DNA of 64,000 nt, from positions 126,364 through 190,363 of the forward strand of contig NZ_JACARE010000018.1 in NCBI RefSeq assembly GCF_013386765.1. Direction: 5' to 3'. Below are positions 12,239-20,662 of this stretch, in pieces. The notes below the pieces were generated by a model. That model made no database searches, was not told where the DNA came from, and saw only the letters and a program-made list of their open reading frames with translations. The translations under genes and the position numbers were made by a program. Each line of letters starts with the position of its first letter. Position 1 is the stretch's first letter. The DNA is from Pseudomonas yamanorum (GTDB lineage: Bacteria > Pseudomonadota > Gammaproteobacteria > Pseudomonadales > Pseudomonadaceae).

Positions 12239-13606
12239 ATGTCTCTCGAAATCGTAATTCTTGCCGCAGGCCAGGGCACCCGCATGCGTTCGGCCTTGCC
12301 CAAGGTGTTGCACCCGGTTGCCGGCAACTCGATGCTCGGCCATGTTATCCACAGTGCCCGGCAACTTGATCCACAGCGCATTCATGTGGTGATTGGCCAC
12401 GGAGCCGATGTGGTGCGTGAGCGACTGGCGGCGGACGACTTGAATTTCGTATTGCAGGACAAGCAATTGGGTACCGGCCATGCCACCGCGCAAGCGGTGC
12501 CGTTCATCAAGGCCGACACCGTGCTGATCCTTTACGGTGACGTGCCGCTGATCGAAGTGGAAACCTTGCAGCGCCTGCTCAAGCATGTGGTGCCTGGCCA
12601 GATGGGCCTGCTGACCGTTGAGCTGGATGACCCGACCGGCTACGGCCGCATTGTGCGCAACGCTGACGGCAAGGTCGCGGCCATCGTCGAGCACAAAGAC
12701 GCCAGCGAAGCCCAGCGTGCCATCACCGAAGGCAATACCGGAATCCTCGCCGTGCCGGCCGATCGCCTGGCTGACTGGATGAGCCGCCTGTCCAACAATA
12801 ATGCCCAGGGCGAGTACTACCTGACCGATGTCATCGAGATGGCTGTCAGTGATGGCCTGTTGGTCGCCACCGAACAGCCCCACGACCCGATGGAAGTGCA
12901 GGGCGCCAACGACCGCAAGCAACTGGCGGAGCTGGAGCGTCACTATCAACTGCGCGAAGGCCGCCGCTTGATGGCGCTGGGCGTGACACTGCGGGATCCG
13001 GCACGTTTCGATGTGCGGGGTGATGTCACTGTGGGTCGCGACGTGCTGATCGACATCAACGTGATCCTGGAAGGTCGCGTGGTGATTGAAGATGACGTGA
13101 TCATCGGCCCGAACTGCGTGATCAAGGACAGCACCCTGCGCAAAGGCGTGGTGATCAAGGCCAACAGCCATATCGACGGCGCGGTGATGGGTGAGGGCAG
13201 TGACGCTGGTCCATTTGCACGCCTGCGTCCGGGTAGCGTGCTGGGGGCCAGGGCCCATGTGGGTAACTTTGTAGAACTGAAAAACGCACAGATGGGCGAC
13301 GACGCCAAGGCCGGGCACCTGGCCTACCTCGGTGATGCCGTGATTGGTGCGCGCAGCAATATCGGCGCCGGCGCCATCACGTGTAACTACGACGGCGCCA
13401 ACAAGTACCAGACGACCATTGGCGAAGACGTGTTTATCGGCTCCAACAACTCGTTGATTGCACCCGTCAGCATTGGTGATGGTTCAAACACAGCGGCAGG
13501 CTCGACCATCAACCAGGATGTGGATAAGTCTCAACTCGCAGTGGCCCGCGCCCGCCAGCGCAACATCGACGGCTGGAAGCGCCCGGTCAAGATCAAGAAG
13601 ACCTGA
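12239..13606 (+). CDS. glmU: GlmU, bifunctional GlcN-1-P acetyltransferase / GlcNAc-1-P uridyltransferase
   Basis: A 455-residue enzyme making UDP-GlcNAc for peptidoglycan and LPS. The N-terminal pyrophosphorylase domain starts [18 protein letters not shown], the nucleotide-binding loop. The C-terminal half is a left-handed beta-helix of hexapeptide repeats that acetylates GlcN-1-phosphate, and it includes [19 protein letters not shown] and [11 protein letters not shown]. The start at 12239 lies 52 bases after the atp terminator stem. DnaA boxes occur at 12345 and 13519 inside the gene, and at 13608 just after the stop. Confidence 0.97.
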   Translation: MSLEIVILAAGQGTRMRSALPKVLHPVAGNSMLGHVIHSARQLDPQRIHVVIGHGADVVRERLAADDLNFVLQDKQLGTGHATAQAVPFIKADTVLILYGDVPLIEVETLQRLLKHVVPGQMGLLTVELDDPTGYGRIVRNADGKVAAIVEHKDASEAQRAITEGNTGILAVPADRLADWMSRLSNNNAQGEYYLTDVIEMAVSDGLLVATEQPHDPMEVQGANDRKQLAELERHYQLREGRRLMALGVTLRDPARFDVRGDVTVGRDVLIDINVILEGRVVIEDDVIIGPNCVIKDSTLRKGVVIKANSHIDGAVMGEGSDAGPFARLRPGSVLGARAHVGNFVELKNAQMGDDAKAGHLAYLGDAVIGARSNIGAGAITCNYDGANKYQTTIGEDVFIGSNNSLIAPVSIGDGSNTAAGSTINQDVDKSQLAVARARQRNIDGWKRPVKIKKT

Positions 13607-13640
13607 GTTATCCACAGTCTGATTGACCACCACTTTCACC

Positions 13641-13730
13641 TGTAGGAGCTGGCTTGCCGGCGATGACGGAGTGCCAGACAACATCAACGTTGGCTGTCAG
13701 ACCGCTATCGCAGGCAAGCCAGCTCCCACA
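13641..13730. repeat. REPIN (inverted REP doublet), GCTGGCTTGCC type
   Basis: Outer arms TGTAGGAGCTGGCTTGCC and GGCAAGCCAGCTCCCACA face each other across about 50 bp. The inner parts GGCGATG and CGCTATCGCA make each arm a REP palindrome. The same arms recur at 28368 and, in part, at 47920 and 61326. REPINs are non-autonomous elements moved by RAYT transposases; no RAYT gene is in the window. Confidence 0.85.
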
Positions 13731-13821
13731 GTTGTTTAGTGTTGTTGCCAGACTTTTCGCAAAAATTGACCTAGCTCCCTTGACGATCCTCAGCCAATAG
13801 GTTTTGATTGCCTTCGTTATC

Positions 13822-13949
13822 TTTCGAAACGAAACTTATCATCACCATGTCGAAACGAAATACACCCCAACGTCGCCACAACATCCTTGCCATGCTCACT
13901 GAGCAAGGTGAAGTCAGCGTGGACGAATTGGCCAAACGTTTCGAAACGT
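13822..13949 (+). promoter_or_regulatory. Three TCGAAACG sites: candidate GlmR operators
   Basis: TTTCGAAACGAAA lies just upstream of glmR (13822-13834). TCGAAACGAAA recurs at its first codons (13850-13860). A perfect 14-bp palindrome ACGTTTCGAAACGT sits at 13936-13949 within the helix-turn-helix coding region. Their spacing and shared core suggest autoregulation by the DeoR-type product, but this is inference. Confidence 0.45.
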
Positions 13950-14614
13950 CGGAAGTCACCATCCGCAAGGACCTGGCGGCCCTCGAAAGTAACGGCCTGT
14001 TGCTGCGTCGCTATGGCGGCGCCATCACCATGCCCCAGGAACTGGTCGGCGATCCGGCCCAGCCCATTTCGGTCTACAAGCGCGCCATCGCCCGTGCGGC
14101 CGTCCGGCGTTTGCGCGAACACGCCCGCATCATCATCGACAGCGGCAGCACCACCGCCGCCATGATCCCCGAACTGGGCCATCAGCCCGGCCTGGTGGTG
14201 ATGACCAACTCCCTGCACGTGGCCAGCGCCCTGAGCGAACTGGAACACGAGCCGGTACTGTTGATGACCGGCGGCACCTGGGACCCGCATTCGGACTCGT
14301 TCCAGGGCCAGGTCGCCGAGCAAGTGCTGCGTTCCTACGATTTCGACCAGCTCTTCATTGGCGCCGATGGCATCGACCTGGAGCGCGGTACCACCACCTT
14401 CAACGAGTTGCTGGGGCTGAGCCGCGTCATGGCCGAGGTCGCCCGCGAAGTGGTGGTGATGGTCGAGTCCGACAAGATTGGCCGCAAGATCCCCAACCTG
14501 GAACTGCCCTGGAGCAGCGTCCATACCCTTATTACCGATGATCGCCTGCCGCTTGAGGCCCGCGACCAGATCCAAGCCCGCGGCATCACGCTGATTTGCG
14601 CGGCAGTCATCTAG
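13847..14614 (+). CDS. glmR: GlmR, DeoR-family transcriptional regulator of glmS
   Basis: A 255-residue DeoR/GlpR-type repressor. The N-terminal winged helix-turn-helix is [38 protein letters not shown], followed by LLRRYGGA, the typical DeoR continuation. The C-terminal DeoRC sugar-phosphate sensor domain contains [10 protein letters not shown] and [12 protein letters not shown]. The ATG at 13847 is chosen over an upstream in-frame ATG (13808) because [14 protein letters not shown] is the conserved beginning. It lies 10 nt before glmS, matching the P. aeruginosa glmR-glmS order. The ligand is probably an amino-sugar phosphate, by family. Confidence 0.85.
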   Translation: MSKRNTPQRRHNILAMLTEQGEVSVDELAKRFETSEVTIRKDLAALESNGLLLRRYGGAITMPQELVGDPAQPISVYKRAIARAAVRRLREHARIIIDSGSTTAAMIPELGHQPGLVVMTNSLHVASALSELEHEPVLLMTGGTWDPHSDSFQGQVAEQVLRSYDFDQLFIGADGIDLERGTTTFNELLGLSRVMAEVAREVVVMVESDKIGRKIPNLELPWSSVHTLITDDRLPLEARDQIQARGITLICAAVI

Positions 14615-14624
14615 GAGAAAAACC

Positions 14625-16457
14625 ATGTGTGGAATTGTTGGCGCAGTCGCTGAACGAAACGTCACCGCCATTTTGCTCGAAGGCCTCAAACGCCTGGAAT
14701 ACCGCGGCTACGACAGCGCCGGTGTGGCGCTCTTTACCAACGCCGGCAAGCTTGAGCGCATGCGTCGCCCGGGCAAGGTCAGCGAACTCGAACAAGCGTT
14801 GGCCGGTGAGCCGCTGGTAGGCCGCCTGGGTATCGCCCACACCCGTTGGGCTACCCACGGCGCACCGTGCGAGCGCAACGCGCACCCACACTTCTCCGGT
14901 GACCTGGCGGTGGTGCACAACGGCATCATCGAAAACCACGAAGTGCTGCGTGAACAACTGAAAGGCCTGGGCTACGTCTTCACTTCGGACACCGACACCG
15001 AAGTCATCGCCCACCTGCTGAACCACAAGCTTAAAGACCTGGGCGACCTGACCAACGCCCTCAAGGCCACCGTCAAGGAACTGCACGGCGCCTATGGCCT
15101 GGCCGTGATCAGCGCCAGCCAGCCCGACCGCCTGGTCGCCGCCCGCAGTGGCAGCCCATTGGTGATCGGCCTGGGCCTGGGCGAGAACTTCCTCGCCTCC
15201 GACCAACTGGCCCTGCGCCAGGTGACCGACCGCTTCATGTACCTGGAAGAAGGCGACATCGCCGAGATCCGCCGCGAAAGCGTGTCGATCTGGGACGTCA
15301 ACGGCAAGTCCGTTGAACGTGAAGCCGTGCAGTACCGCGACGGTGCCGAAGCCGCCGACAAGGGCGAGTTCCGCCACTTCATGCTCAAGGAAATCCACGA
15401 GCAACCGGCCGTGGTGCAACGCACCCTGGAAGGTCGCCTGAGCCAGAACCAGGTGTTGGTACAAGCCTTCGGCCCGCAAGCCGCCGAGCTGTTCGCCAAA
15501 GTGCGCAACGTGCAAATCGTCGCCTGCGGCACCAGCTACCACGCCGGCATGGTTGCCCGTTACTGGCTCGAAGAACTGGCCGGCATCCCGTGCCAGGTCG
15601 AAGTCGCCAGCGAATTCCGCTACCGCAAGGTGGTGGTGCAGCCCGACACCCTGTTCGTCACCATCTCCCAGTCCGGCGAAACCGCCGACACCCTGGCCGC
15701 CCTGCGCAATGCCAAGGAACTGGGCTTCCTCGGCAGCCTGGCAATCTGCAACGTCGGCATCAGCTCCCTGGTGCGCGAGTCCGACCTGACCCTGCTGACC
15801 CAGGCCGGTCGCGAAATCGGCGTGGCCTCCACCAAGGCCTTCACCACCCAGTTGGTGGGCCTGTTGCTGCTGACCCTGTCCCTGGGCCAGGTGCGCGGCA
15901 CGCTGGAAGAGGGCGTCGAAGCCAATCTGGTGGAAGAACTGCGCCGCCTGCCGGCCCGCCTGGGCGAAGCGCTGGCCATGGACAGCACCGTGGAAAAAGT
16001 CGCCGAGCTGTTCGCCGACAAACACCACACCCTGTTCCTTGGCCGGGGCGCGCAATACCCGGTGGCGATGGAAGGTTCGCTCAAGCTTAAGGAAATCTCC
16101 TACATTCACGCCGAAGCCTACCCGGCCGGTGAGCTCAAGCACGGCCCGTTGGCCCTGGTGGATGACGACATGCCAGTGGTGACCGTCGCGCCGAACAACG
16201 AACTGCTGGAGAAGCTCAAGTCCAACCTGCAGGAAGTGCGCGCCCGTGGCGGCCAGTTGATCGTGTTCGCCGACGAAAAGGCCGGCATGACCAATGGCGA
16301 AGGCACCCACGTCATCAACATGCCGCACATCCACGACACCTTGTCGCCGATCCTCTACACCATCCCGCTGCAACTGCTGTCGTACTACGTGGCTGTGCTT
16401 AAGGGCACTGACGTTGACCAGCCGCGCAACCTGGCGAAGTCGGTGACGGTGGAGTAA
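14625..16457 (+). CDS. glmS: GlmS, glutamine:fructose-6-phosphate aminotransferase
   Basis: A 610-residue enzyme that makes glucosamine-6-phosphate, the first committed step to UDP-GlcNAc. The N terminus MCGIVGAV exposes the catalytic Cys2 of the class II glutaminase domain after Met removal. Two SIS sugar-isomerase domains follow, with [18 protein letters not shown] and [29 protein letters not shown]. The C terminus [13 protein letters not shown] is the conserved end whose DNA is recognised by TnsD of Tn7. A terminator follows at once. Confidence 0.97.
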   Translation: MCGIVGAVAERNVTAILLEGLKRLEYRGYDSAGVALFTNAGKLERMRRPGKVSELEQALAGEPLVGRLGIAHTRWATHGAPCERNAHPHFSGDLAVVHNGIIENHEVLREQLKGLGYVFTSDTDTEVIAHLLNHKLKDLGDLTNALKATVKELHGAYGLAVISASQPDRLVAARSGSPLVIGLGLGENFLASDQLALRQVTDRFMYLEEGDIAEIRRESVSIWDVNGKSVEREAVQYRDGAEAADKGEFRHFMLKEIHEQPAVVQRTLEGRLSQNQVLVQAFGPQAAELFAKVRNVQIVACGTSYHAGMVARYWLEELAGIPCQVEVASEFRYRKVVVQPDTLFVTISQSGETADTLAALRNAKELGFLGSLAICNVGISSLVRESDLTLLTQAGREIGVASTKAFTTQLVGLLLLTLSLGQVRGTLEEGVEANLVEELRRLPARLGEALAMDSTVEKVAELFADKHHTLFLGRGAQYPVAMEGSLKLKEISYIHAEAYPAGELKHGPLALVDDDMPVVTVAPNNELLEKLKSNLQEVRARGGQLIVFADEKAGMTNGEGTHVINMPHIHDTLSPILYTIPLQLLSYYVAVLKGTDVDQPRNLAKSVTVE

Positions 16458-16485
16458 AGCCTCACCCGTACCAGCAAAACCCCCG
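16422..16485 (+). other. attTn7 region (glmS 3' end and downstream insertion point)
   Basis: The last glmS codons (about 16422-16457) are the conserved TnsD recognition region. Tn7 and its relatives insert about 25 bp past the glmS stop, here near 16482, inside the terminator stem. No transposon is present; the site looks empty. Confidence 0.7.
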
Positions 16486-16507
16486 ATATTCGGGGGTTTT
16501 GCTTTTT
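16474..16507 (+). terminator. Intrinsic terminator after glmS
   Basis: A perfect 13-bp stem, GCAAAACCCCCGA (16474-16486) with TCGGGGGTTTTGC (16490-16502), encloses a TAT loop and is followed by TTTTT. Confidence 0.92.
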
Positions 16508-16619
16508 CAGGCTACCGAGCATCGGCTCCTGCCGTTTCTGTGGACTAATTCCGGGAGTATTCCCCCGCTTTACCCCTAGAATGCGCCCTGTGGATAACTA
16601 GCCAGGGAATGCCGTCACC

Positions 16620-17201
16620 ATGAACATCGAACTGCTGATCGCCGGTATCGTCGTGCTGATTATTGTCGTCGGCCTGGTCGGCTGGCTGGTGGGGGTCTAC
16701 AACGGCCTGGTGATGCGGCGCAACGATGTGGATAAAGCCTTCGCCAACATCGACGTGCTGCTCAAGCAACGGGCCGACCAGATTCCCGACCTGATGCGCG
16801 TGGTGCAAACCGCCATGAACCATGAGAACGCGCTGTTCACCCGCCTCAGCGACGCCCGTACCGCGTACCTCAACGCCAGCAGCCTCACCGATAAGGTCGA
16901 TGCCTCCAACCAGCTCAATACGGCGCTCAAGTCAGTCATTGCGGTGGCCGAGAATTATCCGACGCTGATCTCCGGCCCCAACATGGTCGAGTTGCAGCAG
17001 GCGATCTCGGCGGTGGAAGAACGCATCGCCGACCGCCGCGAGTTCTTCAATGAGTCGGTGAACCTCTACAACATCGCCATCGCGATTTTCCCGGATCTGT
17101 TCTTCGCAAAAATGCTCGGCTACCAGCGTATCCCGCTGCTGGCCATCAGTGCCGAAGAAACCCGCTACGAAGGCGTAAAGCTTGAGGTGCCGGGGGCATG
17201 A
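16620..17201 (+). CDS. LemA family membrane protein
   Basis: A 193-residue protein with one N-terminal membrane helix (about residues 4-27, VVLIIVVGLVGWLVGV) followed by the LemA helical domain. That domain begins YNGLVMRRNDVDKAFANIDVLLKQRADQIPDL, a close match to the family signature. LemA proteins face the periplasm and their biochemical role is unsettled. The stop overlaps the next start by 4 nt (ATGA), so it is co-translated with a GIDE-domain protein. Two DnaA boxes lie at 16589 (upstream) and 16737 (inside). Confidence 0.88.
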   Translation: MNIELLIAGIVVLIIVVGLVGWLVGVYNGLVMRRNDVDKAFANIDVLLKQRADQIPDLMRVVQTAMNHENALFTRLSDARTAYLNASSLTDKVDASNQLNTALKSVIAVAENYPTLISGPNMVELQQAISAVEERIADRREFFNESVNLYNIAIAIFPDLFFAKMLGYQRIPLLAISAEETRYEGVKLEVPGA

Positions 17202-18364
17202 AAACTACGCAGGCGGGTGTAGTCGCGAAAAAGCCGGCTTGGAAAACGATGGTGGCGCTGATCTTTCTCGCCGGCTTCATCGGCCTGATGGTTTACGCCC
17301 CGACGATCCTGGTTGCGCTGTTTTTCCCCGTCTGCATTTTGATCGGTTTGCTGGCCAGCTTCGGCCCCAACTTCTATCGCACCGAACAGCGCCTGGCCAC
17401 CAGCCAGATACGCTCTTTGGCCATGGGCCTGGTGGAAGTGAACGGCAAGGTGATCGTCGACACGCCGCTGATCTCTCCGGTCAACGGCAAACCCTGCGCC
17501 GGCTACGTGTGGATCATCGAGGAAGGCACTAAAGACAAGGACGGCGACTGGAGCTGGAGCGAGGTCTCGGCCGAGGCTCGCTGCAACGACTTCCGCCTGC
17601 AAGACGCCACCGGTGAAGTGACGGTGATTGCCGAAGGCATCGACCTGTTCGGCAAGAAGCGTCCTGACGACCATGAGTGGATCAGCAACTCCCGCCGCCA
17701 GGGCGAACTGCTCCTGACCCAGGATATGCAGGTGATGCTGATTGGCGACGCCTGCGAACGTGACGGCAAGACGGTGATTGCCCAGGGCCGGCAACGTGAC
17801 GCGGTGTTCGGCCTGGCCGAGACCAAGGATGTAGAAAACCGCCGGGTGCTGGCGCCGCTGTGGCGCGCCGGTGGTTTCTACGCGGTGGTGGTGGGGTTGA
17901 TCGGTGTCGGCATCATGGCCATGACCCCGGAACATTTTGCCCAGCTGCATTTGCCGGGCCCCGCCACTTATCAGCAAATGGCGGCGCTGAACCCGGCCTA
18001 TCGTTTTCTGGCCTGGTTGTACCGTGACAACGGCTTCGTGATTCCCTTCATGGCCGCATTCGGGTTTTTGCTGGCGATGTTCGTGGTGTTGCTCGCGCTG
18101 CGGCTTTTGCTGCCCAAGGGCATGCGCCTGGCAGTGGGCCGTGTGCTGGGCGCCTGGATGGGCTTGGGCATGGTGATTGGCGGCGTGGTGACCTTGTTGC
18201 TGGTGGTGGCCCAGGTGGACACCATGAAGGTGTTCCTGGTGTGGATGATGATTCTGCTGGGCACCCTGGTGTTCTCGATCTTTGAGCAACGCAAGCTCGG
18301 CGCGGCGTACAAGCATTTTACAAAAGACGCAGGCGCCGCCAGTTTCGGCGACGAAGACGCCTGA
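17198..18364 (+). CDS. GIDE (MUL1-like) domain membrane protein
   Basis: A 388-residue membrane protein. Two helices near the N terminus (about 15-50) precede a soluble domain with RTEQRLATSQIRSLAMGLVEVNGKV, then SPVNGKPCAGYVWIIEE and FRLQDATGEVTV. These resemble the GIDE domain found in mitochondrial MUL1 and many bacterial proteins. Helices follow at about 220-245, 275-300, 315-345 and 350-370. There is no RING finger, so it is not itself a ubiquitin ligase. Pairing with LemA is recurrent in bacteria and suggests an envelope or membrane-quality role. The exact function is unknown. Confidence 0.7.
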   Translation: MKTTQAGVVAKKPAWKTMVALIFLAGFIGLMVYAPTILVALFFPVCILIGLLASFGPNFYRTEQRLATSQIRSLAMGLVEVNGKVIVDTPLISPVNGKPCAGYVWIIEEGTKDKDGDWSWSEVSAEARCNDFRLQDATGEVTVIAEGIDLFGKKRPDDHEWISNSRRQGELLLTQDMQVMLIGDACERDGKTVIAQGRQRDAVFGLAETKDVENRRVLAPLWRAGGFYAVVVGLIGVGIMAMTPEHFAQLHLPGPATYQQMAALNPAYRFLAWLYRDNGFVIPFMAAFGFLLAMFVVLLALRLLLPKGMRLAVGRVLGAWMGLGMVIGGVVTLLLVVAQVDTMKVFLVWMMILLGTLVFSIFEQRKLGAAYKHFTKDAGAASFGDEDA

Positions 18365-20662
18365 TCAGGGCACGAACTCCACTTTCAAGCCCCGGCTCGC
18401 GCTGCGCCCCTGATCATCAGTGACCCGCAGCCGGTACTCCCCCGATTTACCCGGCCGCCAGTTCAGCGTGGTTTGCGGCGGGCCCTGGCCGATCAAGGTC
18501 TGGTCGGCAAACCAATACAGCGTCAGCGCATCACTGGCCGCGTTGGCGTTCAGCGGGATGCTTTCCTGGGGCTGTGACAGGCGCAGGTGATAACTGACCT
18601 GGGTCAGCGGCGAGCGAATCTGCGGCGCTTCGCTCTGGTCGCCGATTCGATTGGGTTGGCAGCTTTTCTGCACATTCGGCGGCGTGCGCCGTGGTAGCCC
18701 GGCCGCGCGGAACAGCCGCTGCACATCGCTGGGCCAGAATTCGAAGACTTCTTCACGGGTGTACTGCGGATCGAACGGCGGGCACGCGGCCTTGCCGGTG
18801 CGGGTGTCGATCAGCACCGGGCGGTGCAGGTTGGACACGCGAATCGGTGACACGCCCGGGATGTACCAGGTCTTGCGGGTGCGCGGACACCAGCGGTTGG
18901 GCAACTCGCCGGAGGCGGCGCAGACGTCGATGCGGATCAAGCCGGCGGGTGGCTTGTCGGGTTTGATCACCACGTTGGGCAAGGCCAGGGGCAAGGCGTC
19001 GGCGATCCGGAAGAACAGCGGCGCTGCGGTTTTCGCGCCGATGAATTCTGGATTCGGACGACCGTCGAAGTTACCTACCCACACCACCAGCACATACGGG
19101 CCTACGAGGCCGGCGCTCCACGCATCGTGAAAACCCCATGAGGTGCCGGTCTTCCAGGCTGTGCGCCAGTGGCGTCCCGGCAGCCCGTCCGGGCGCGGGT
19201 TGCGCCGCAGCATATCGCGCACCATAAACGTGGCCTGCGGGGTGAGTAGCTGGGCGCCGGTGGTTTGCGGTTGCTCCTGCAAGTAACGCAGGGGCCGCAA
19301 ATGCCCGTCACCCGCCAACATCACATACAGCCGCGCCAGTTCCTCGGGGGTCATCTCGCCGCCGCCCAGGGCCAGCGCCAGGCCGTAATGGCTTTCGCCA
19401 CGCAGGCCCTTAATGCCTGCGCGTTGCAGCAATCCATAGAGTGACGGTGAGCGGACCTGACTGGCCAGCCACACCGCCGGGATGTTGCGGCTGCGGATCA
19501 ACGCATCGCGGGCTGTCACCGGGCCGACAAAACTGCCGTCGAAATTTTCCGGCTGGAAGTAGCCGAAGTTACTCGGCATGTCCTTGAGGATGCTCATGGG
19601 GTGAATCACCCCTTGGTCCAGCGCCAGCCCATACAGGAATGGCTTGAGGGTGGAGCCCGGCGAGCGCCGCGACAACACGCCGTTGACCTGGCCGTGGATG
19701 CCTGTGGATAAGTAGTCCGCCGAACCCACCAGGGCTTTCACGCTCTGGTCGCGGCTGTCAACCAGGATCGCCGTGGCGTTTTCCACACCACTGCTGCGGC
19801 GCTCGGCAATGAAGCCGGTGATCAGGCGTTCCAGCAATTGTTGCAGCGGCAGGTTGAGGGTGCTGTTCAACTCGTTGCCGGTTTGCGACGCCAGCAACTG
19901 TTCGCTCAAGTGCGGCGCCAGAAACGGGATCTGCTGGCGGTTACGGGCTTCCAGGGGCAGGTCCAGCAAACTGTCATTACGCGGGTCCTGTGGATAAGTT
20001 TCCCGCCAGTCGGCCATCAGCCGTTGCCGGGCGGTTTGCAGCGATGGCCCGAAGCGCGCGCGGCGACCTGGCTGTTGGGGAATAACCGCCAGCGCCAGCG
20101 CTTCAGACAACGACAATTGCGCTGCGGACTTGCCAAAGTAAATCCGGCTGGCCGCCTCGGCGCCTTCGATATTGCCGCCCATGGGCGCCAGGTTGAGGTA
20201 GGCCTCCAGGATGTCGTGCTTGCTGTAACGTGCCTCCAGCCACAACGCCAGGGCCATCTGCTCCAGCTTGCCGGGTACCTGACGAGTGTTGAGATCCCAC
20301 AGGCGCCTGGCCAACTGCATGCTCAGGGTTGAACCGCCCTGACGCTGGCCACCGCTGTAGGTGGCCATGGCCGCCCGCAGCAAGGCCGGGGGATTGACCC
20401 CCGGGTGCCAGTAGAAATTGCGGTCTTCCTTGAGCAGCAGCGCTTCAACCAGTGACGGAGAAATCCGCTCCAGTGGTAGCCACAGGCGATATTGCCCGTC
20501 AGCCGCCAGGGTCATGCGCAGCAGCGAACCGTCGTCGGCCAGCACCACCCGTGAGGAGGTGGCCGCCTGTTCCAGCGGTGCGTGGGGCCACAACCGCAGC
20601 CCCGCCAGAATCAACGCCGCTGCCAGCAGCGGCGTCAGGCGTTTAAGGCTTGGTAATTTCAA
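18365..20662 (-). CDS. pbpC: PbpC, penicillin-binding protein 1C
   Basis: A 765-residue bifunctional peptidoglycan synthase. An N-terminal membrane anchor (residues 8-26) is followed by the GT51 glycosyltransferase with EDRNFYWHPGVNP and GGSTLSMQLARR. The transpeptidase has the SxxK motif in SPGSTLKPFLYG, SRN in IRSRNIPAVW, and KTGTSWGF. A C-terminal BiPBP_C domain ends the protein. In E. coli pbpC is likewise next to the alpha-2-macroglobulin gene yfhM. Here the pbpC start overlaps the macroglobulin stop by 20 nt. Its stop is adjacent to, and convergent with, the GIDE gene. Confidence 0.95.
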   Translation of the reverse strand: MKLPSLKRLTPLLAAALILAGLRLWPHAPLEQAATSSRVVLADDGSLLRMTLAADGQYRLWLPLERISPSLVEALLLKEDRNFYWHPGVNPPALLRAAMATYSGGQRQGGSTLSMQLARRLWDLNTRQVPGKLEQMALALWLEARYSKHDILEAYLNLAPMGGNIEGAEAASRIYFGKSAAQLSLSEALALAVIPQQPGRRARFGPSLQTARQRLMADWRETYPQDPRNDSLLDLPLEARNRQQIPFLAPHLSEQLLASQTGNELNSTLNLPLQQLLERLITGFIAERRSSGVENATAILVDSRDQSVKALVGSADYLSTGIHGQVNGVLSRRSPGSTLKPFLYGLALDQGVIHPMSILKDMPSNFGYFQPENFDGSFVGPVTARDALIRSRNIPAVWLASQVRSPSLYGLLQRAGIKGLRGESHYGLALALGGGEMTPEELARLYVMLAGDGHLRPLRYLQEQPQTTGAQLLTPQATFMVRDMLRRNPRPDGLPGRHWRTAWKTGTSWGFHDAWSAGLVGPYVLVVWVGNFDGRPNPEFIGAKTAAPLFFRIADALPLALPNVVIKPDKPPAGLIRIDVCAASGELPNRWCPRTRKTWYIPGVSPIRVSNLHRPVLIDTRTGKAACPPFDPQYTREEVFEFWPSDVQRLFRAAGLPRRTPPNVQKSCQPNRIGDQSEAPQIRSPLTQVSYHLRLSQPQESIPLNANAASDALTLYWFADQTLIGQGPPQTTLNWRPGKSGEYRLRVTDDQGRSASRGLKVEFVP

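Noticed and set aside
14607..16373. A 588-residue open frame antisense to glmS
   Set aside because: His/Gln-rich composition typical of antisense translation; the glmS frame is fully conserved.
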